DNA from: Diaphorobacter ruginosibacter
GTDB taxonomy: Bacteria > Pseudomonadota > Gammaproteobacteria > Burkholderiales > Burkholderiaceae_C
Length of the DNA: 64,000 nt
Assembly (NCBI RefSeq): GCF_014395975.1
Contig: NZ_CP060714.1
Span: 3,844,001-3,908,000, forward strand
Direction of reading: 5' to 3'
In this document: positions 8,730 through 17,658 of the stretch, piece by piece
Layout of the letters: every line of letters begins with the position of its first letter
Numbering within the stretch: the first letter of the stretch is position 1
Made by a program: the position numbers and the translations under genes
The notes under the pieces: model-generated
The model's database searches: none
The model's input: the letters and a program-made list of their open reading frames with translations, nothing else
What the model was told of the DNA's origin: nothing

Positions 8730-9110
8730 TCAGAACTCTACGGGTTTCAGGTTATCGGCGGGATGCCAGCGCACAATGCCCTCGGCTTCGCTCAGAGGAA
8801 TCTTCACCAGCCCGCCCCGGCAGGGTCCGCCGGCGCATTCACCGGTATCGGGCCGATAGGCGGCGCCATGGGTCGCACACAGCAGCCACTGGCCAGTGTC
8901 GTCGAAAAACCGGTCGGGTTGATAGTCCATCTCCATGGCCACATGGGTACAGCGATTCAAGAACGCATGCACCTGTCCTTCGAAGCGGATCGCGAAGGCG
9001 CGGCAGTTTTCGCCCGCAAAGCACACGTCGAACGGAACGGCGAGACCGCCCTCGACGAGTTCACTGCTCGCACAGAGCTCGATGCCGGAGGTATCTGAAA
9101 CGGAACTCAT
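8730..9110 (-). CDS. Rieske [2Fe-2S] domain protein
   Basis: A stand-alone Rieske domain of about 126 residues. The cluster ligands are visible as NRCTHVAMEMD (Cys-x-His) and LCATHGAAYRPDTGECAGGPC (Cys-x2-His). No oxygenase or membrane part is attached, so it is probably a small soluble electron-transfer protein; its partner is unknown. An in-frame ATG at 9125 would overlap the HAD gene's stop by eight bases; I chose MSSVSDTSG at 9110, just after that stop. The protein is part of a tight operon with an HAD phosphatase and sppA. Confidence 0.85.
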   Translation of the reverse strand: MSSVSDTSGIELCASSELVEGGLAVPFDVCFAGENCRAFAIRFEGQVHAFLNRCTHVAMEMDYQPDRFFDDTGQWLLCATHGAAYRPDTGECAGGPCRGGLVKIPLSEAEGIVRWHPADNLKPVEF

Positions 9111-9117
9111 GGCGCGA

Positions 9118-9786
9118 TCATGCATTTTTCAGGAGCCACTGATGCAAATCCGCAACAGATTCCGCGATATGCAAGGGGTTCAGGCGTGCAAAACCCTCGG
9201 TGGAATGCGCCCCGTAGGCCACACCCACACTGGCGCAACCCGCGGCCTGCGCCATTTCGAGGTCATGCGTGGTGTCGCCGATCATCAGGGTGCGCCCGGG
9301 CTCGATGCCCCATTGCTCCATCAGCTCGAGCAGCATCAGCGGGTGCGGCTTGCCGGCCGTCTCGTCGGCGGTGCGGGAGCCATCGAACATGCCGCGCAAC
9401 TCGACCGCGTCCAGCACATGGTCCAGCCCACGGCGGCTCTTGCCCGTTGCCACGGCCAGCAGGTGGCCGCGCTGGCGCAGGCCACCCAGCATCGGCAGCA
9501 CGCCCTCGAACAGGCTGAGATCGTCCTGGTGCTGTACATAGTGCACGCGATAGCGGTTGACGAGCTCTGGATACTGGGAAGGCGGCACGTCGGGCGCCGC
9601 CTTGGCCAGCGCCGGTTCGAGCGCCATGCCGATGACCCAGGCCGCGGCCTCGTCGCTCGGCACCTGGCCGCCCACGTCGCGCACGGCCTCCTGGATGCTG
9701 CGCACAATGCACGCCGTGGAGTCGTAGAGCGTGCCATCCCAGTCGAAGGCGATCAGGTCAAAGCGGCGGGGAGTGGATTCAGGCAT
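9118..9786 (-). CDS. HAD-family hydrolase, phosphoglycolate-phosphatase-like
   Basis: A 222-residue haloacid-dehalogenase phosphatase. All four motifs are visible: FDWDGTLYDST (nucleophile Asp and acid Asp, about residues 14-16), VATGKS, AGKPHP with the lysine, and MIGDTTHDLEMA. A helical cap lies between motifs I and II, as in Gph/PgmB enzymes. The substrate cannot be read from sequence. It overlaps the end of rluC by eight bases and is followed closely by the Rieske gene, so it is co-transcribed with them. Confidence 0.88.
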   Translation of the reverse strand: MPESTPRRFDLIAFDWDGTLYDSTACIVRSIQEAVRDVGGQVPSDEAAAWVIGMALEPALAKAAPDVPPSQYPELVNRYRVHYVQHQDDLSLFEGVLPMLGGLRQRGHLLAVATGKSRRGLDHVLDAVELRGMFDGSRTADETAGKPHPLMLLELMEQWGIEPGRTLMIGDTTHDLEMAQAAGCASVGVAYGAHSTEGFARLNPLHIAESVADLHQWLLKNA

Positions 9787-10813
9787 TCGATGCGTTGCTC
9801 GTGATGGTTTCGGTTTTCAGGAAGTCTGCCAGCTCCGGCGGCAGTTCGGCACGCATTTCGACGCGCTCCTGGCTCGCGGGATGATTGAACTGCAGGCGCC
9901 AGGCATGCAGGAACATGCGCTTGAGCCCCTGCTTCTGCACACGCTTGTTCAGGTCGAAGTCCCCATACTTGTCGTCACCGACGATGGGATGCCCCTGGCT
10001 CGCAAGATGCACCCGGATCTGGTGGGTGCGGCCGGTCTTGATGGTCACCTCGAGCAGGCTCATCGCAGGCAGGCCCTGCAGCGGGCGCGGAGCATAGGTC
10101 TCGCGCACCTTCACCAGCGTGATCGAGCGCATGCCATCGGGGTCGTCCGCCGTGGTGGTCCGCACGCGGCGCTCGCCGTCTTCCTGCAGGAACTTGTGCA
10201 GCGGCACGTCGATCACCTTGTTCCTGGCCGGCCAGGTGCCAATGACCAGGGCCAGATAGGTCTTGCCCGTCTCGCGCTCGCGGAACTGATCCTGCAGCGC
10301 GGTCAGCGCCGAGCGCTTCTTCGCGACCAGCAGGATGCCCGACGTTTCGCGATCGAGCCGGTGCACCAGCTCCAGGAAGCGGCTTTGTGGCCGCGCCTGG
10401 CGCAATTGCTCGATCACGCCGAAGCTCACGCCGCTGCCGCCATGCACGGCCACGCCCGCAGGCTTGTCGATGACGATCAGGTGGTCATCCTCCAGCAGCG
10501 CGGGAAACTCCCGCGCCGGCGCCGGTCGCTCCTGCTTTTCGGCCACCTTTTCGGACACGCGCACCGGCGGCACGCGCACCAAGTCCCCCGCCGCAACCCG
10601 GGTATCGGCGCTCGCGCGCCCCTTGTTGATGCGCACCTCACCGCTGCGAATGATGCGATAGACGTGCGTCTTGGGCACGCCCTTGAGCTCGCGGATCAGG
10701 AAATTGTCCAGGCGCTGGCCCGCGAATTCGGCATCGACTTCGACGATGCGCACTGCTGAAGTGGCTATTGGGGCGGCCTGTTTTGCCGGTTTGCCCTCTA
10801 TAATGTGTTTCAC
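9779..10813 (-). CDS. rluC: 23S rRNA pseudouridine synthase, RluC family
   Basis: Converts specific uridines of 23S rRNA to pseudouridine. The 344-residue protein has an N-terminal S4 RNA-binding domain (RLDNFLIRELKGVPKTHVYRIIRSGEVRIN) and the catalytic motif LVHRLDRETSGILLVAKK with the aspartate, then TGRTHQIRVHLASQGHPIVGDDKYGD. RluC rather than RluD is supported by its divergent position next to rne, the same neighbour as in E. coli. It heads the operon rluC-HAD-Rieske-sppA. Confidence 0.92.
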   Translation of the reverse strand: MKHIIEGKPAKQAAPIATSAVRIVEVDAEFAGQRLDNFLIRELKGVPKTHVYRIIRSGEVRINKGRASADTRVAAGDLVRVPPVRVSEKVAEKQERPAPAREFPALLEDDHLIVIDKPAGVAVHGGSGVSFGVIEQLRQARPQSRFLELVHRLDRETSGILLVAKKRSALTALQDQFRERETGKTYLALVIGTWPARNKVIDVPLHKFLQEDGERRVRTTTADDPDGMRSITLVKVRETYAPRPLQGLPAMSLLEVTIKTGRTHQIRVHLASQGHPIVGDDKYGDFDLNKRVQKQGLKRMFLHAWRLQFNHPASQERVEMRAELPPELADFLKTETITSNASNA

Positions 10814-11414
10814 CTGCGCGACGAATGTGTAAGTGGTTGATTTGTCTGGAGTTTAGTCCACCCAGCCCGGCAAGTCGCGCAGTATGGTTGATGCCCATAG
10901 GCGTCCTACGCGCAAAACTTGCAGGTTATTGATCTGTTGTAGCCGTCGGACTCCAGTGGCTAACACATTGAAACACTGAATACGGAATCTTGAGTTGGTC
11001 CTGGGCCGAGAAATTGTCTGACGCCGGGACCAGCGGACAAAGCGATAACAAATATGTGGTTTTTCACGGCCTGGATCATGTCACTGCTGCAGGGGCGCAA
11101 GCCTCCTGCACTGGCATCGCTCGCGCCGCGAACTTCCACGCGGGTCGTGCCGAAGGCTGTTTTCTTCAAGCCCAGGCAGTGCGTCATCCGCTTCGCCTTC
11201 ATCCATGCCCCGCCCTTGCGCCTGATGAGCCAGTCATTGACATCACATTGACTCATCAGCCGTAGGCATTCGGCAATTCCTTTCGTTTCTCTGCGTTGGC
11301 CAGGCATCAGCGGCTCCAGGTGAGCCTGTCTTTGTCATGGAACTTTGGCGGGACGAGCCGCTGCGAAAAGCGCAGCGCGTCGGCCCGCATACAACAACGA
11401 GAAGGAAACGCATC
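10814..11414 (+). promoter_or_regulatory. long RNase E leader / rluC-rne divergent region
   Basis: About 600 bases with no convincing gene. A perfect TATAAT at 10799-10804 (plus strand, inside the 5' end of rluC) would start transcription near 10811 and give a leader of about 600 nt, although the matching -35 is poor. Two hairpins are visible: TGGTCCTGG (10996-11004) with CCGGGACCA (11024-11032), and TGCAGGGGC (11088-11096) with GCCTCCTGCA (11101-11110) closing a GCAA tetraloop with one bulge. A good ribosome site (GAAGGAAACG) precedes the rne ATG. E. coli RNase E regulates itself through its own structured leader; the same is inferred here. Confidence 0.55.
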
Positions 11415-14400
11415 ATGAAACGGATGCTCATCAACGCCACGCAGCCGGAAGAGCGCCGCCTGGCCATCGTCGACGGCCAGAAGCTGCTGGACTACGAGAT
11501 CGAGATCGAGGGACGCGAACAACGCAAGGGCAATATCTACAAGGCGGTGGTCACCCGCGTCGAGCCCTCCCTCGAAGCCTGCTTCGTCGACTACGGCGAG
11601 GACCGCCACGGTTTCCTGCCGTTCAAGGAAATCTCCAAGCAATACTTTGCAGAGGGCGTCTCGCCCAGCCAGGCCAAGATCCAGGACGCGATCCGTGAAG
11701 GCCAGGAACTGATCGTCCAGGTCGAAAAGGAAGAGCGCGGCAACAAGGGCGCTGCCCTCACCACCTTCATCTCGCTGGCGGGCCGCTACGTGGTGCTGAT
11801 GCCCAACAACCCGCGCGGCGGTGGCGTCTCGCGCCGCATCGAGGGCGAAGATCGCGCCGAACTCAAGGAGGCGATGGACCAGCTCGAATACCCCAAGGGC
11901 ATGTCCATCATCGCGCGCACCGCCGGTATCGGCCGCACGGCGCCCGAGCTGCAATGGGACCTGAACTTCCTGCTCAAACTCTGGAAGGCCGTCGACGACG
12001 CCGCCAAGGCCGGCAAGGGCGCCTTCCTGATCTACCAGGAATCGAGCCTGGTGATCCGCGCGATGCGCGACTACTTCAACACCGACATCGGCGACATCCT
12101 GATCGACACGGACGAGATCTACGAACAGGCGCATCAGTTCATGTCGCACGTGATGCCCGAGCATGCGAGCCGCGTCAAGCGCTACCGCGATGACGCTCCG
12201 CTGTTCAGCCGCTTCCAGATCGAGCACCAGATCGAGTCGGCCTATTCCCGCACCGTGACGCTGCCCTCGGGCGGCGCGATCGTGATCGACCACACCGAGG
12301 CGCTGGTGTCCGTGGACGTGAACTCGGCCCGCGCCATCAAGGGCGGCGACATCGAGGAGACCGCCACCCGCACCAACCTCGAAGCCGCCGACGAAGTGGC
12401 CCGCCAGATGCGCCTGCGCGACCTGGGCGGCCTGATCGTCATCGACTTCATCGACATGGAAGAGTCGAAGAACCGCCGCGAGGTGGAGAACCGCCTGCGC
12501 GACGCGCTGCGCCAGGACCGCGCACGCGTGCAGTTCGGCTCGATCAGCAAGTTCGGCCTCATGGAGATGAGCCGCCAGCGCCTGAAGCCGGCACTGTCCG
12601 AAGGCGCGCACATCAACTGCCCGCGCTGCGGCGGCTCCGGCCATATCCGCGACACCGAAAGCTCGGCGCTGCAGATCCTGCGCATCATCCAGGAAGAGTC
12701 CATGAAGGACAACACCGCCGCCGTGCACTGCCAGGTACCGGTGGAAGTGGCCTCGTTCCTCCTCAACGAGAAGCGCACCGAGATCGCGAAGATCGAGCTC
12801 AAGCAGCGCGTGAACGTGATGATGATCCCGAACAAGTCGCTCGATACGCCGCACTACAAGCTCGAGCGACTGAAACACGACGACCCGCGCCTGGAAGACC
12901 TGCAGGCCAGCTACCAGCTCGTCGAGGAAACCGAAGACCAGACCAAGGTGACGCGCCGCTCGCAGGAGCCCACCAACAAGCAGACTCCGGTGATCAAGGG
13001 CATCCTGCCGGACGCGCCCGCACCGCAGGTCGAGCCGCGTCCCGATGCGGCAGCCCGAGCAGCCGCGCGCGCCAACGGCCAGCAGCAACCACGCGGCAAC
13101 GCCAGCGCAGCCCCGGCTCCCGCACCCACGCCGACCGTGGCACCTGCCCGTCCGCCCGAGATGGGCTTCATCGCCTGGCTCAAGAGCCTGTTCGGTTTCG
13201 GCCCGTCGGCAGCGCCTGCGGCGCCCGCACCCGTGGCGGCACCGGCTGCGACACCCGCCGCGGAGACGCGCGAGCCACGCCGTGAAGGCCGTGGCAACAA
13301 CGACCGCCGCCGCGGCGGCCGTGATGGCAACCGCAGCGAAGGTGGCCGCGATGCCGGTGCCACGGGCGAAAACCGCAACGAGGGTCGAGGCGAGGGCCGC
13401 AACGGCCGCCGCAACGAGCGCAATGACCGCGGCGGCGAAGGTCGCCAGGCGCGTGACGGCGAACAGCGTGGCGGCGAACGCCGCAACGACCGTGGCGAGC
13501 GCACCGAACGCAATGACGGCGAGGCCCGCCGCGAACAGCGCAACGGCCGCGATCGCAACAACGAGGCACGCCAGAACGGCAACAACATCCCGGTAGTGGA
13601 TGCGTCGGCGCCGGCCCAGAACCCGGCAGATGACGCCTCGGCGGATCGTCCGCAGCGCGAACGCCGTGAACGTGGCGAACGCGGCCAGCGCGGTGAACGT
13701 GGCGAGCGCCGTGAACGCGCACCGCGCACCATCGATGCGAACGCCGCGGCACCCGCCGGCGACAGCGCCCCGCTGCTGCCGATGCCCGACATCGACCTGT
13801 CGCTGAACAGCGGTGCCGAAGGCAATGTGCCGGATGCAACCGGTCAGCAGCCCCAGGCAGAAGGCGAACGCCGCGAGCGCCGCTCCCGCGACCGCTACGG
13901 CCGTGACCGCCGTGGCCGCAACGGAGGCAACGCCGAAGGCATGGACGCCAACGGCAATGCAGCGGAGACCGTGGCCGACGCAGCAGGTGTCGTGGTCGCC
14001 GAATCGAGCACCGCCTTCGCAGCGACCACCGCCGAAGCCGCGGACAGCAGCACGGAAGGCGAAGCGCAGCCCGCACGCCGCAGCTACTTCTCGCAGAGCA
14101 CGACGACCGCTGTCGCCGTGACGCCGCAGGAAGCAGTTCCCGCCGCACCTGTCGCGCCAGCCACGCCGAAGGCCGTTGCGGCACCGGCAGCAGCAGAGCC
14201 CAGCGTCGTGGTGGTGAGCCCGTCCGCCGAAGCCATCGTGGTTCCCGCGGCCCAGGCGGTCGCACCGACAACCCAGGCAACCCAGGACGACGTCCCGGCT
14301 GGCGGCATGCCACGCGTCGGCAGCTATGAACTGCCGCTGCGTTCGCTGCACGAGCTGGCATCCGCGTCGGGCCTGCAGTGGGTGAACTCCGACGCCGAGA

Positions 14401-14582
14401 AGATCGCCGTCGTTCAGGCCGCCATCGCAGCCGAGCCCAAGCCGGTCCATGTGCCGCGCGAACGGCCGCCGGTCGTGGTGTTCGACGAAGGCCCTCTGGT
14501 GCTGGTGGAAACCCGCCGCGACCTGGCCCGCATGCCCCTGCCGTTCGAGCTGCAGGAACAACAGCAGCAACAGCAGCAGTAA
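11415..14582 (+). CDS. rne: ribonuclease E
   Basis: Main endonuclease of RNA decay and rRNA/tRNA processing. The start MKRMLINATQPEERRLAIVDG is the family N-terminus and has a good ribosome site; the open frame upstream is ignored. Of 1055 residues, the first 500 or so form the catalytic half: S1 domain, catalytic Asp301 in VDVNSARAIKGGD and Asp344 in VIDFIDM, and Zn-link CPRCGGSG (Cys402 and Cys405). A hydrophobic stretch GFIAWLKSLFGF (584-595) lies where E. coli has its membrane-binding helix. Beyond it is a long disordered Arg/Gly/Asn-rich scaffold, a conserved-looking end (SYELPLRSLHELASASGLQWVN) and a polyglutamine tail encoded by CAA/CAG repeats. Confidence 0.97.
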   Translation: MKRMLINATQPEERRLAIVDGQKLLDYEIEIEGREQRKGNIYKAVVTRVEPSLEACFVDYGEDRHGFLPFKEISKQYFAEGVSPSQAKIQDAIREGQELIVQVEKEERGNKGAALTTFISLAGRYVVLMPNNPRGGGVSRRIEGEDRAELKEAMDQLEYPKGMSIIARTAGIGRTAPELQWDLNFLLKLWKAVDDAAKAGKGAFLIYQESSLVIRAMRDYFNTDIGDILIDTDEIYEQAHQFMSHVMPEHASRVKRYRDDAPLFSRFQIEHQIESAYSRTVTLPSGGAIVIDHTEALVSVDVNSARAIKGGDIEETATRTNLEAADEVARQMRLRDLGGLIVIDFIDMEESKNRREVENRLRDALRQDRARVQFGSISKFGLMEMSRQRLKPALSEGAHINCPRCGGSGHIRDTESSALQILRIIQEESMKDNTAAVHCQVPVEVASFLLNEKRTEIAKIELKQRVNVMMIPNKSLDTPHYKLERLKHDDPRLEDLQASYQLVEETEDQTKVTRRSQEPTNKQTPVIKGILPDAPAPQVEPRPDAAARAAARANGQQQPRGNASAAPAPAPTPTVAPARPPEMGFIAWLKSLFGFGPSAAPAAPAPVAAPAATPAAETREPRREGRGNNDRRRGGRDGNRSEGGRDAGATGENRNEGRGEGRNGRRNERNDRGGEGRQARDGEQRGGERRNDRGERTERNDGEARREQRNGRDRNNEARQNGNNIPVVDASAPAQNPADDASADRPQRERRERGERGQRGERGERRERAPRTIDANAAAPAGDSAPLLPMPDIDLSLNSGAEGNVPDATGQQPQAEGERRERRSRDRYGRDRRGRNGGNAEGMDANGNAAETVADAAGVVVAESSTAFAATTAEAADSSTEGEAQPARRSYFSQSTTTAVAVTPQEAVPAAPVAPATPKAVAAPAAAEPSVVVVSPSAEAIVVPAAQAVAPTTQATQDDVPAGGMPRVGSYELPLRSLHELASASGLQWVNSDAEKIAVVQAAIAAEPKPVHVPRERPPVVVFDEGPLVLVETRRDLARMPLPFELQEQQQQQQQ

Positions 14583-14650
14583 GCCGCTGCACTGCCCTGC
14601 CCGGAGCCGCCTTGCGGCAGGCCGGGCATGGCAGGAGACACTACCCCCGA

Positions 14651-14674
14651 ACGGCCCATTCCCGGGCCGTCTTC
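14651..14674 (+). terminator. rne terminator-like hairpin
   Basis: ACGGCCC (14651-14657) pairs with GGGCCGT (14664-14670) around ATTCCC and is followed by CTTCATTT. A larger GC-rich hairpin lies just before it (about 14597-14629). Together they separate rne from yaaA, whose ATG is 28 bases later. Confidence 0.6.
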
Positions 14675-14697
14675 ATTTGCGAGCGAGAATCCCTTTC

Positions 14698-15480
14698 ATG
14701 CTGTTCCTCCTCTCCCCCGCCAAATCGCTCGACTACGACACGCCGCTTCCCGCCGACCTGCCCCATACGCTGCCGCAGTTCGTGCCCGACTCGAAGGTGT
14801 TGATCGAAGTGCTCAGGCAGAAGTCTCCACAGGATGTCGCATCGCTCATGAGCATCAGCGACACGCTGGCCGGCCTCAACGTGGCGCGCTACGCCGCATG
14901 GTCTCCGCGCTTCAGCGCTAAGAATTCGCGCCAGGCCGTGATGGCGTTCAACGGAGACGTCTACGAGGGCCTGCAGGCGCACAGTCTGTCCGCAGACGAC
15001 CTCGCCTGGGCACAGGACCATGTCGCCATCCTGAGCGGCCTGTATGGCGTGCTGCGTCCGCTCGACTGGATGCAGCCCTATCGCCTGGAAATGGGCACGC
15101 GCCTTGCCACCGGCGCGGGCAGCAATCTCTACCAGTTCTGGGGCAAGCGCATCGCAGAGCACCTGAACAAGCAACTGCGTGCCGACACCACTCCCGTGGT
15201 GGTCAACCTCGCGTCGCAGGAATACTTCAAGTCGGTCGATCTCAAGGCACTCAAGGCGCGCGTCATCGAGTGCGTGTTCGAGGACTACAAGGGCGGCCAG
15301 TACAAGATCATCAGTTTCTACGCCAAGCGTGCCCGCGGCCTGATGGCGCGCTATGCCATCGAGCATCGCCTCAGTACCCCGCATCAGCTCGAAGGGTTTA
15401 ACCTGGACGGCTATGCTTGGCATGCGGGCAGTTCCACGCCCGAGCGGCTGGTGTTCCGCCGACGCACCGCCGAGAATTGA
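14698..15480 (+). CDS. yaaA: YaaA/DUF328 peroxide-stress protein
   Basis: In E. coli YaaA lowers free intracellular iron during peroxide stress. The 260-residue product begins MLFLLSPAKSLDYDTPLP, the family signature, and has RQAVMAFNGDVYEGLQA, ILSGLYGVLRPLDWMQPYRLEMGT, NLYQFWGKRIAEHLN and VVNLASQEYFKSVD, all characteristic. The frame is open further upstream, but the ATG at 14698 gives the family start. No OxyR site was recognised upstream. Confidence 0.95.
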   Translation: MLFLLSPAKSLDYDTPLPADLPHTLPQFVPDSKVLIEVLRQKSPQDVASLMSISDTLAGLNVARYAAWSPRFSAKNSRQAVMAFNGDVYEGLQAHSLSADDLAWAQDHVAILSGLYGVLRPLDWMQPYRLEMGTRLATGAGSNLYQFWGKRIAEHLNKQLRADTTPVVVNLASQEYFKSVDLKALKARVIECVFEDYKGGQYKIISFYAKRARGLMARYAIEHRLSTPHQLEGFNLDGYAWHAGSSTPERLVFRRRTAEN

Positions 15481-15512
15481 GGCCCACCATTCACCGAAGG
15501 GATCTTCACACC

Positions 15513-16400
15513 ATGCCTTCCGCATCGAGCAACCGCACACAGTCCTCCGCCGGCCAGCAGGCCGTCACACCCGAGCTGCGCCAATGGATCATTGCGCAGG
15601 CACAGGCCGGTTTCACCGCGCCGACGCTGCTCAAATCGATGACGGATTCGGGCTGGAACGAGGATGTCGCGGTCGATGCGCTCGAAGCCGTGCTGCGCGA
15701 TCACCTGAATACGGTGGCCGTGGAGCAAGGCCTGCCCGCAGCAAGCGCGGTGCCCGAGCCCAGCCTGGAGGATTCGCCCCTGTTCGTCGATGTGGGCGAC
15801 CGCAAGGTCGAAGTGTTGATGGAAGTGGCCGACCCGCGCATCGTGCTGTTCGGGGGCCTGCTCTCCCGCGAGGAATGCGAGGCGCTGATCGAGGCGGCCC
15901 AGCCGCGCCTGGCGCGCTCGAAGACGGTGGAGACGCGCACGGGAGGCGAGGAGGTCAACGCCAGCCGCACCAGTGAGGGCATGTTCTTCCAGCGCGGCGA
16001 GAACGATGTGGTGAAGCAACTCGAGGCGCGTATCGCCAGGCTGGTGAACTGGCCGCTCGAGAACGGCGAAGGCCTGCAGATCCTGCACTACGGCCCCGGC
16101 GCCGAGTACAAGCCGCACTACGACTATTTCGACCCGAACGAGCCCGGCACGCCCACCATCCTCAAGCGCGGCGGCCAGCGCGTCGGCACCCTCGTGATCT
16201 ACCTGAACAACCCCGACAAGGGCGGCGGCACGGTATTTCCGGACATCCACCTGGAAGTCAGCCCGCGCCAGGGCAATGCCGTATTCTTCAGCTACGAGCG
16301 CGCGCACCCCAACACCAAGACACTGCATGGCGGCTCGCCCGTGATCGAAGGTGAAAAATGGATCGCCACCAAGTGGCTGCGCCAGGGCGAGTTCAACTGA
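15513..16400 (+). CDS. 2OG-Fe(II) oxygenase, prolyl-4-hydroxylase-like
   Basis: A 295-residue iron- and 2-oxoglutarate-dependent dioxygenase. An N-terminal helical part (residues 1-85, with a UBA-like ELRQWIIAQAQAGFTAPTLL segment) precedes the hydroxylase domain. Iron ligands are His202 and Asp204 (KPHYDYFDP) and His272 (KTLHGGSPV); Lys282 (GEKW) is the 2-oxoglutarate anchor. LQILHYGPGAEYKPH and YLNNPDKGGGTVFP match the P4H family. Bacterial members can hydroxylate protein prolines such as in EF-Tu, but the target here is unknown. It lies 32 bases after yaaA, possibly co-transcribed. Confidence 0.88.
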   Translation: MPSASSNRTQSSAGQQAVTPELRQWIIAQAQAGFTAPTLLKSMTDSGWNEDVAVDALEAVLRDHLNTVAVEQGLPAASAVPEPSLEDSPLFVDVGDRKVEVLMEVADPRIVLFGGLLSREECEALIEAAQPRLARSKTVETRTGGEEVNASRTSEGMFFQRGENDVVKQLEARIARLVNWPLENGEGLQILHYGPGAEYKPHYDYFDPNEPGTPTILKRGGQRVGTLVIYLNNPDKGGGTVFPDIHLEVSPRQGNAVFFSYERAHPNTKTLHGGSPVIEGEKWIATKWLRQGEFN

Positions 16401-16434
16401 CAGCGCCCCTCCTCCCTCTTTTTCGTTTCCCCTC

Positions 16435-17280
16435 ATGTCCTCTCCCGACCAATCCCCGCTGGGCAAGGCGTCCGCCTACGTGGACCAGTACGACGCCACG
16501 CTGCTCTTCCCCATTCCGCGCGCCGGCAAGCGCGCGGAAATCGGCATCACCGGAGATGCCCCCTTCTTCGGTGCCGACCTGTGGACGGCCTACGAGGTCT
16601 CCTGGCTCAATGCCAGAGGCAAGCCACAGGTGGCGCTCGCGCACATCACCATTCCGTGCGAAAGCCCCAACATTGTCGAGAGCAAGTCGTTCAAGCTCTA
16701 TCTCAACAGCTTCAACAACAGCCGCTTTTCCAGCGTCGAGGAAGTGCGTGATGCCATCCGCGCCGATGTCAGCGAGGCCGTCTGGCGCGGCAGCGATGCG
16801 CCGCGCACCATCGGCCTGAAGCTTGTGCAGGCGGAAGCCTTCGAGAGCGAGCAGATGGGCGAGTTGGGCGGCCTGCTGCTCGACCGGCTCGACATCGAAT
16901 GCGACCGGTACACGCCCGATCCCTTGCTGCTGACCGCCGACCACGAACAAGCGCCCGTGAGCGAGGAACTGGTCAGCCACCTGCTCAAGAGCAACTGCCT
17001 CGTCACCGGCCAGCCCGACTGGGGCAGCGTGCAGATCAGCTACAGCGGCCCGCAGATCGACCAGCAGGGCCTGCTCCAATACATTGTGAGTTTTCGTAAC
17101 CACAATGAATTCCACGAGCAGTGCGTCGAGCGCATCTTCATGGACATCTGGACACGCTGCAAACCCATCAAGCTGAGCGTCTATGCACGCTATACGCGGC
17201 GTGGCGGCTTGGACATCAATCCGCTGCGCACCAGCCATCCGCAGGCGCTGCCCAGGAACCTGCGCAACGCGAGGCAGTAA
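16435..17280 (+). CDS. queF: NADPH-dependent 7-cyano-7-deazaguanine reductase
   Basis: Reduces preQ0 to preQ1 in queuosine tRNA biosynthesis. At 281 residues it is the long, two-module (E. coli YqcD) form. The QueF motif ESKSFKLY is at 82-89 in the N-terminal module, and the catalytic Cys188 with Asp195 (SNCLVTGQPDWGS) is in the C-terminal one, the arrangement known for this form. The start chosen is the ATG at 16435 (MSSPDQSPLGK); the upstream open frame overlaps the dioxygenase gene. No other queuosine gene is nearby. Confidence 0.96.
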   Translation: MSSPDQSPLGKASAYVDQYDATLLFPIPRAGKRAEIGITGDAPFFGADLWTAYEVSWLNARGKPQVALAHITIPCESPNIVESKSFKLYLNSFNNSRFSSVEEVRDAIRADVSEAVWRGSDAPRTIGLKLVQAEAFESEQMGELGGLLLDRLDIECDRYTPDPLLLTADHEQAPVSEELVSHLLKSNCLVTGQPDWGSVQISYSGPQIDQQGLLQYIVSFRNHNEFHEQCVERIFMDIWTRCKPIKLSVYARYTRRGGLDINPLRTSHPQALPRNLRNARQ

Positions 17281-17351
17281 AAACACCGGGGTCGCCCTCC
17301 CTGCATTCATGCTACGGTGCATTCATCGCACAACGTGAACAGGGAGTCCCC

Positions 17352-17600
17352 ATGCGCATCCTCAAAGGATTGCTTCATGACATCGCTGTCACCGATCAGT
17401 CCACCATCGAAGGACAGGTCCTGGGCAACATCGTGGTCACCAACGGTGCCGAGCTCCATCTGCGTGGCCCCTGCGCGGGCAACCTCGTCGTGCGCCGGGG
17501 CGGCAAGGCGTTCATCTACGCCATCGTCACCGGTCGCATCATCAACGAGGGCGGAGAAATCCGCATGCAGGGCGCAATGCCCGGCGAGATACCAACCTGA
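17352..17600 (+). CDS. small beta-solenoid-like (bactofilin-like) protein, function unknown
   Basis: An 82-residue product preceded by an AGGGAG ribosome site. The sequence has short repeats of hydrophobic beta strands and glycines (STIEGQVLGNIVVTNGAEL, LRGPCAGNLVVRRGGKAFI, AIVTGRIINEGGEIRMQGAM), reminiscent of bactofilin or other polymer-forming solenoids but much shorter. There is no signal peptide or membrane segment. The gene stands alone between queF and the convergent dinB. The reading frame, ribosome site and patterned sequence support a real gene; the function is not known. Confidence 0.7.
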   Translation: MRILKGLLHDIAVTDQSTIEGQVLGNIVVTNGAELHLRGPCAGNLVVRRGGKAFIYAIVTGRIINEGGEIRMQGAMPGEIPT

Positions 17601-17658
17601 TGCAGCGGCCGCAACGCACCGGAACCCCCACTGGTCCCCAAACCGGAACGATTAGCCG

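Noticed and set aside
10960..11307. Small open frames in the rluC-rne gap
   Set aside because: No ribosome site, no recognisable protein features, and the region has RNA hairpins and lies in the likely rne leader.
11307..14570. Open frame of 1087 codons on the strand opposite rne
   Set aside because: It mirrors the GC-rich, repetitive rne scaffold region. Its translation is low-complexity Ala/Arg/Val without family features, and rne is a certain gene with catalytic motifs.
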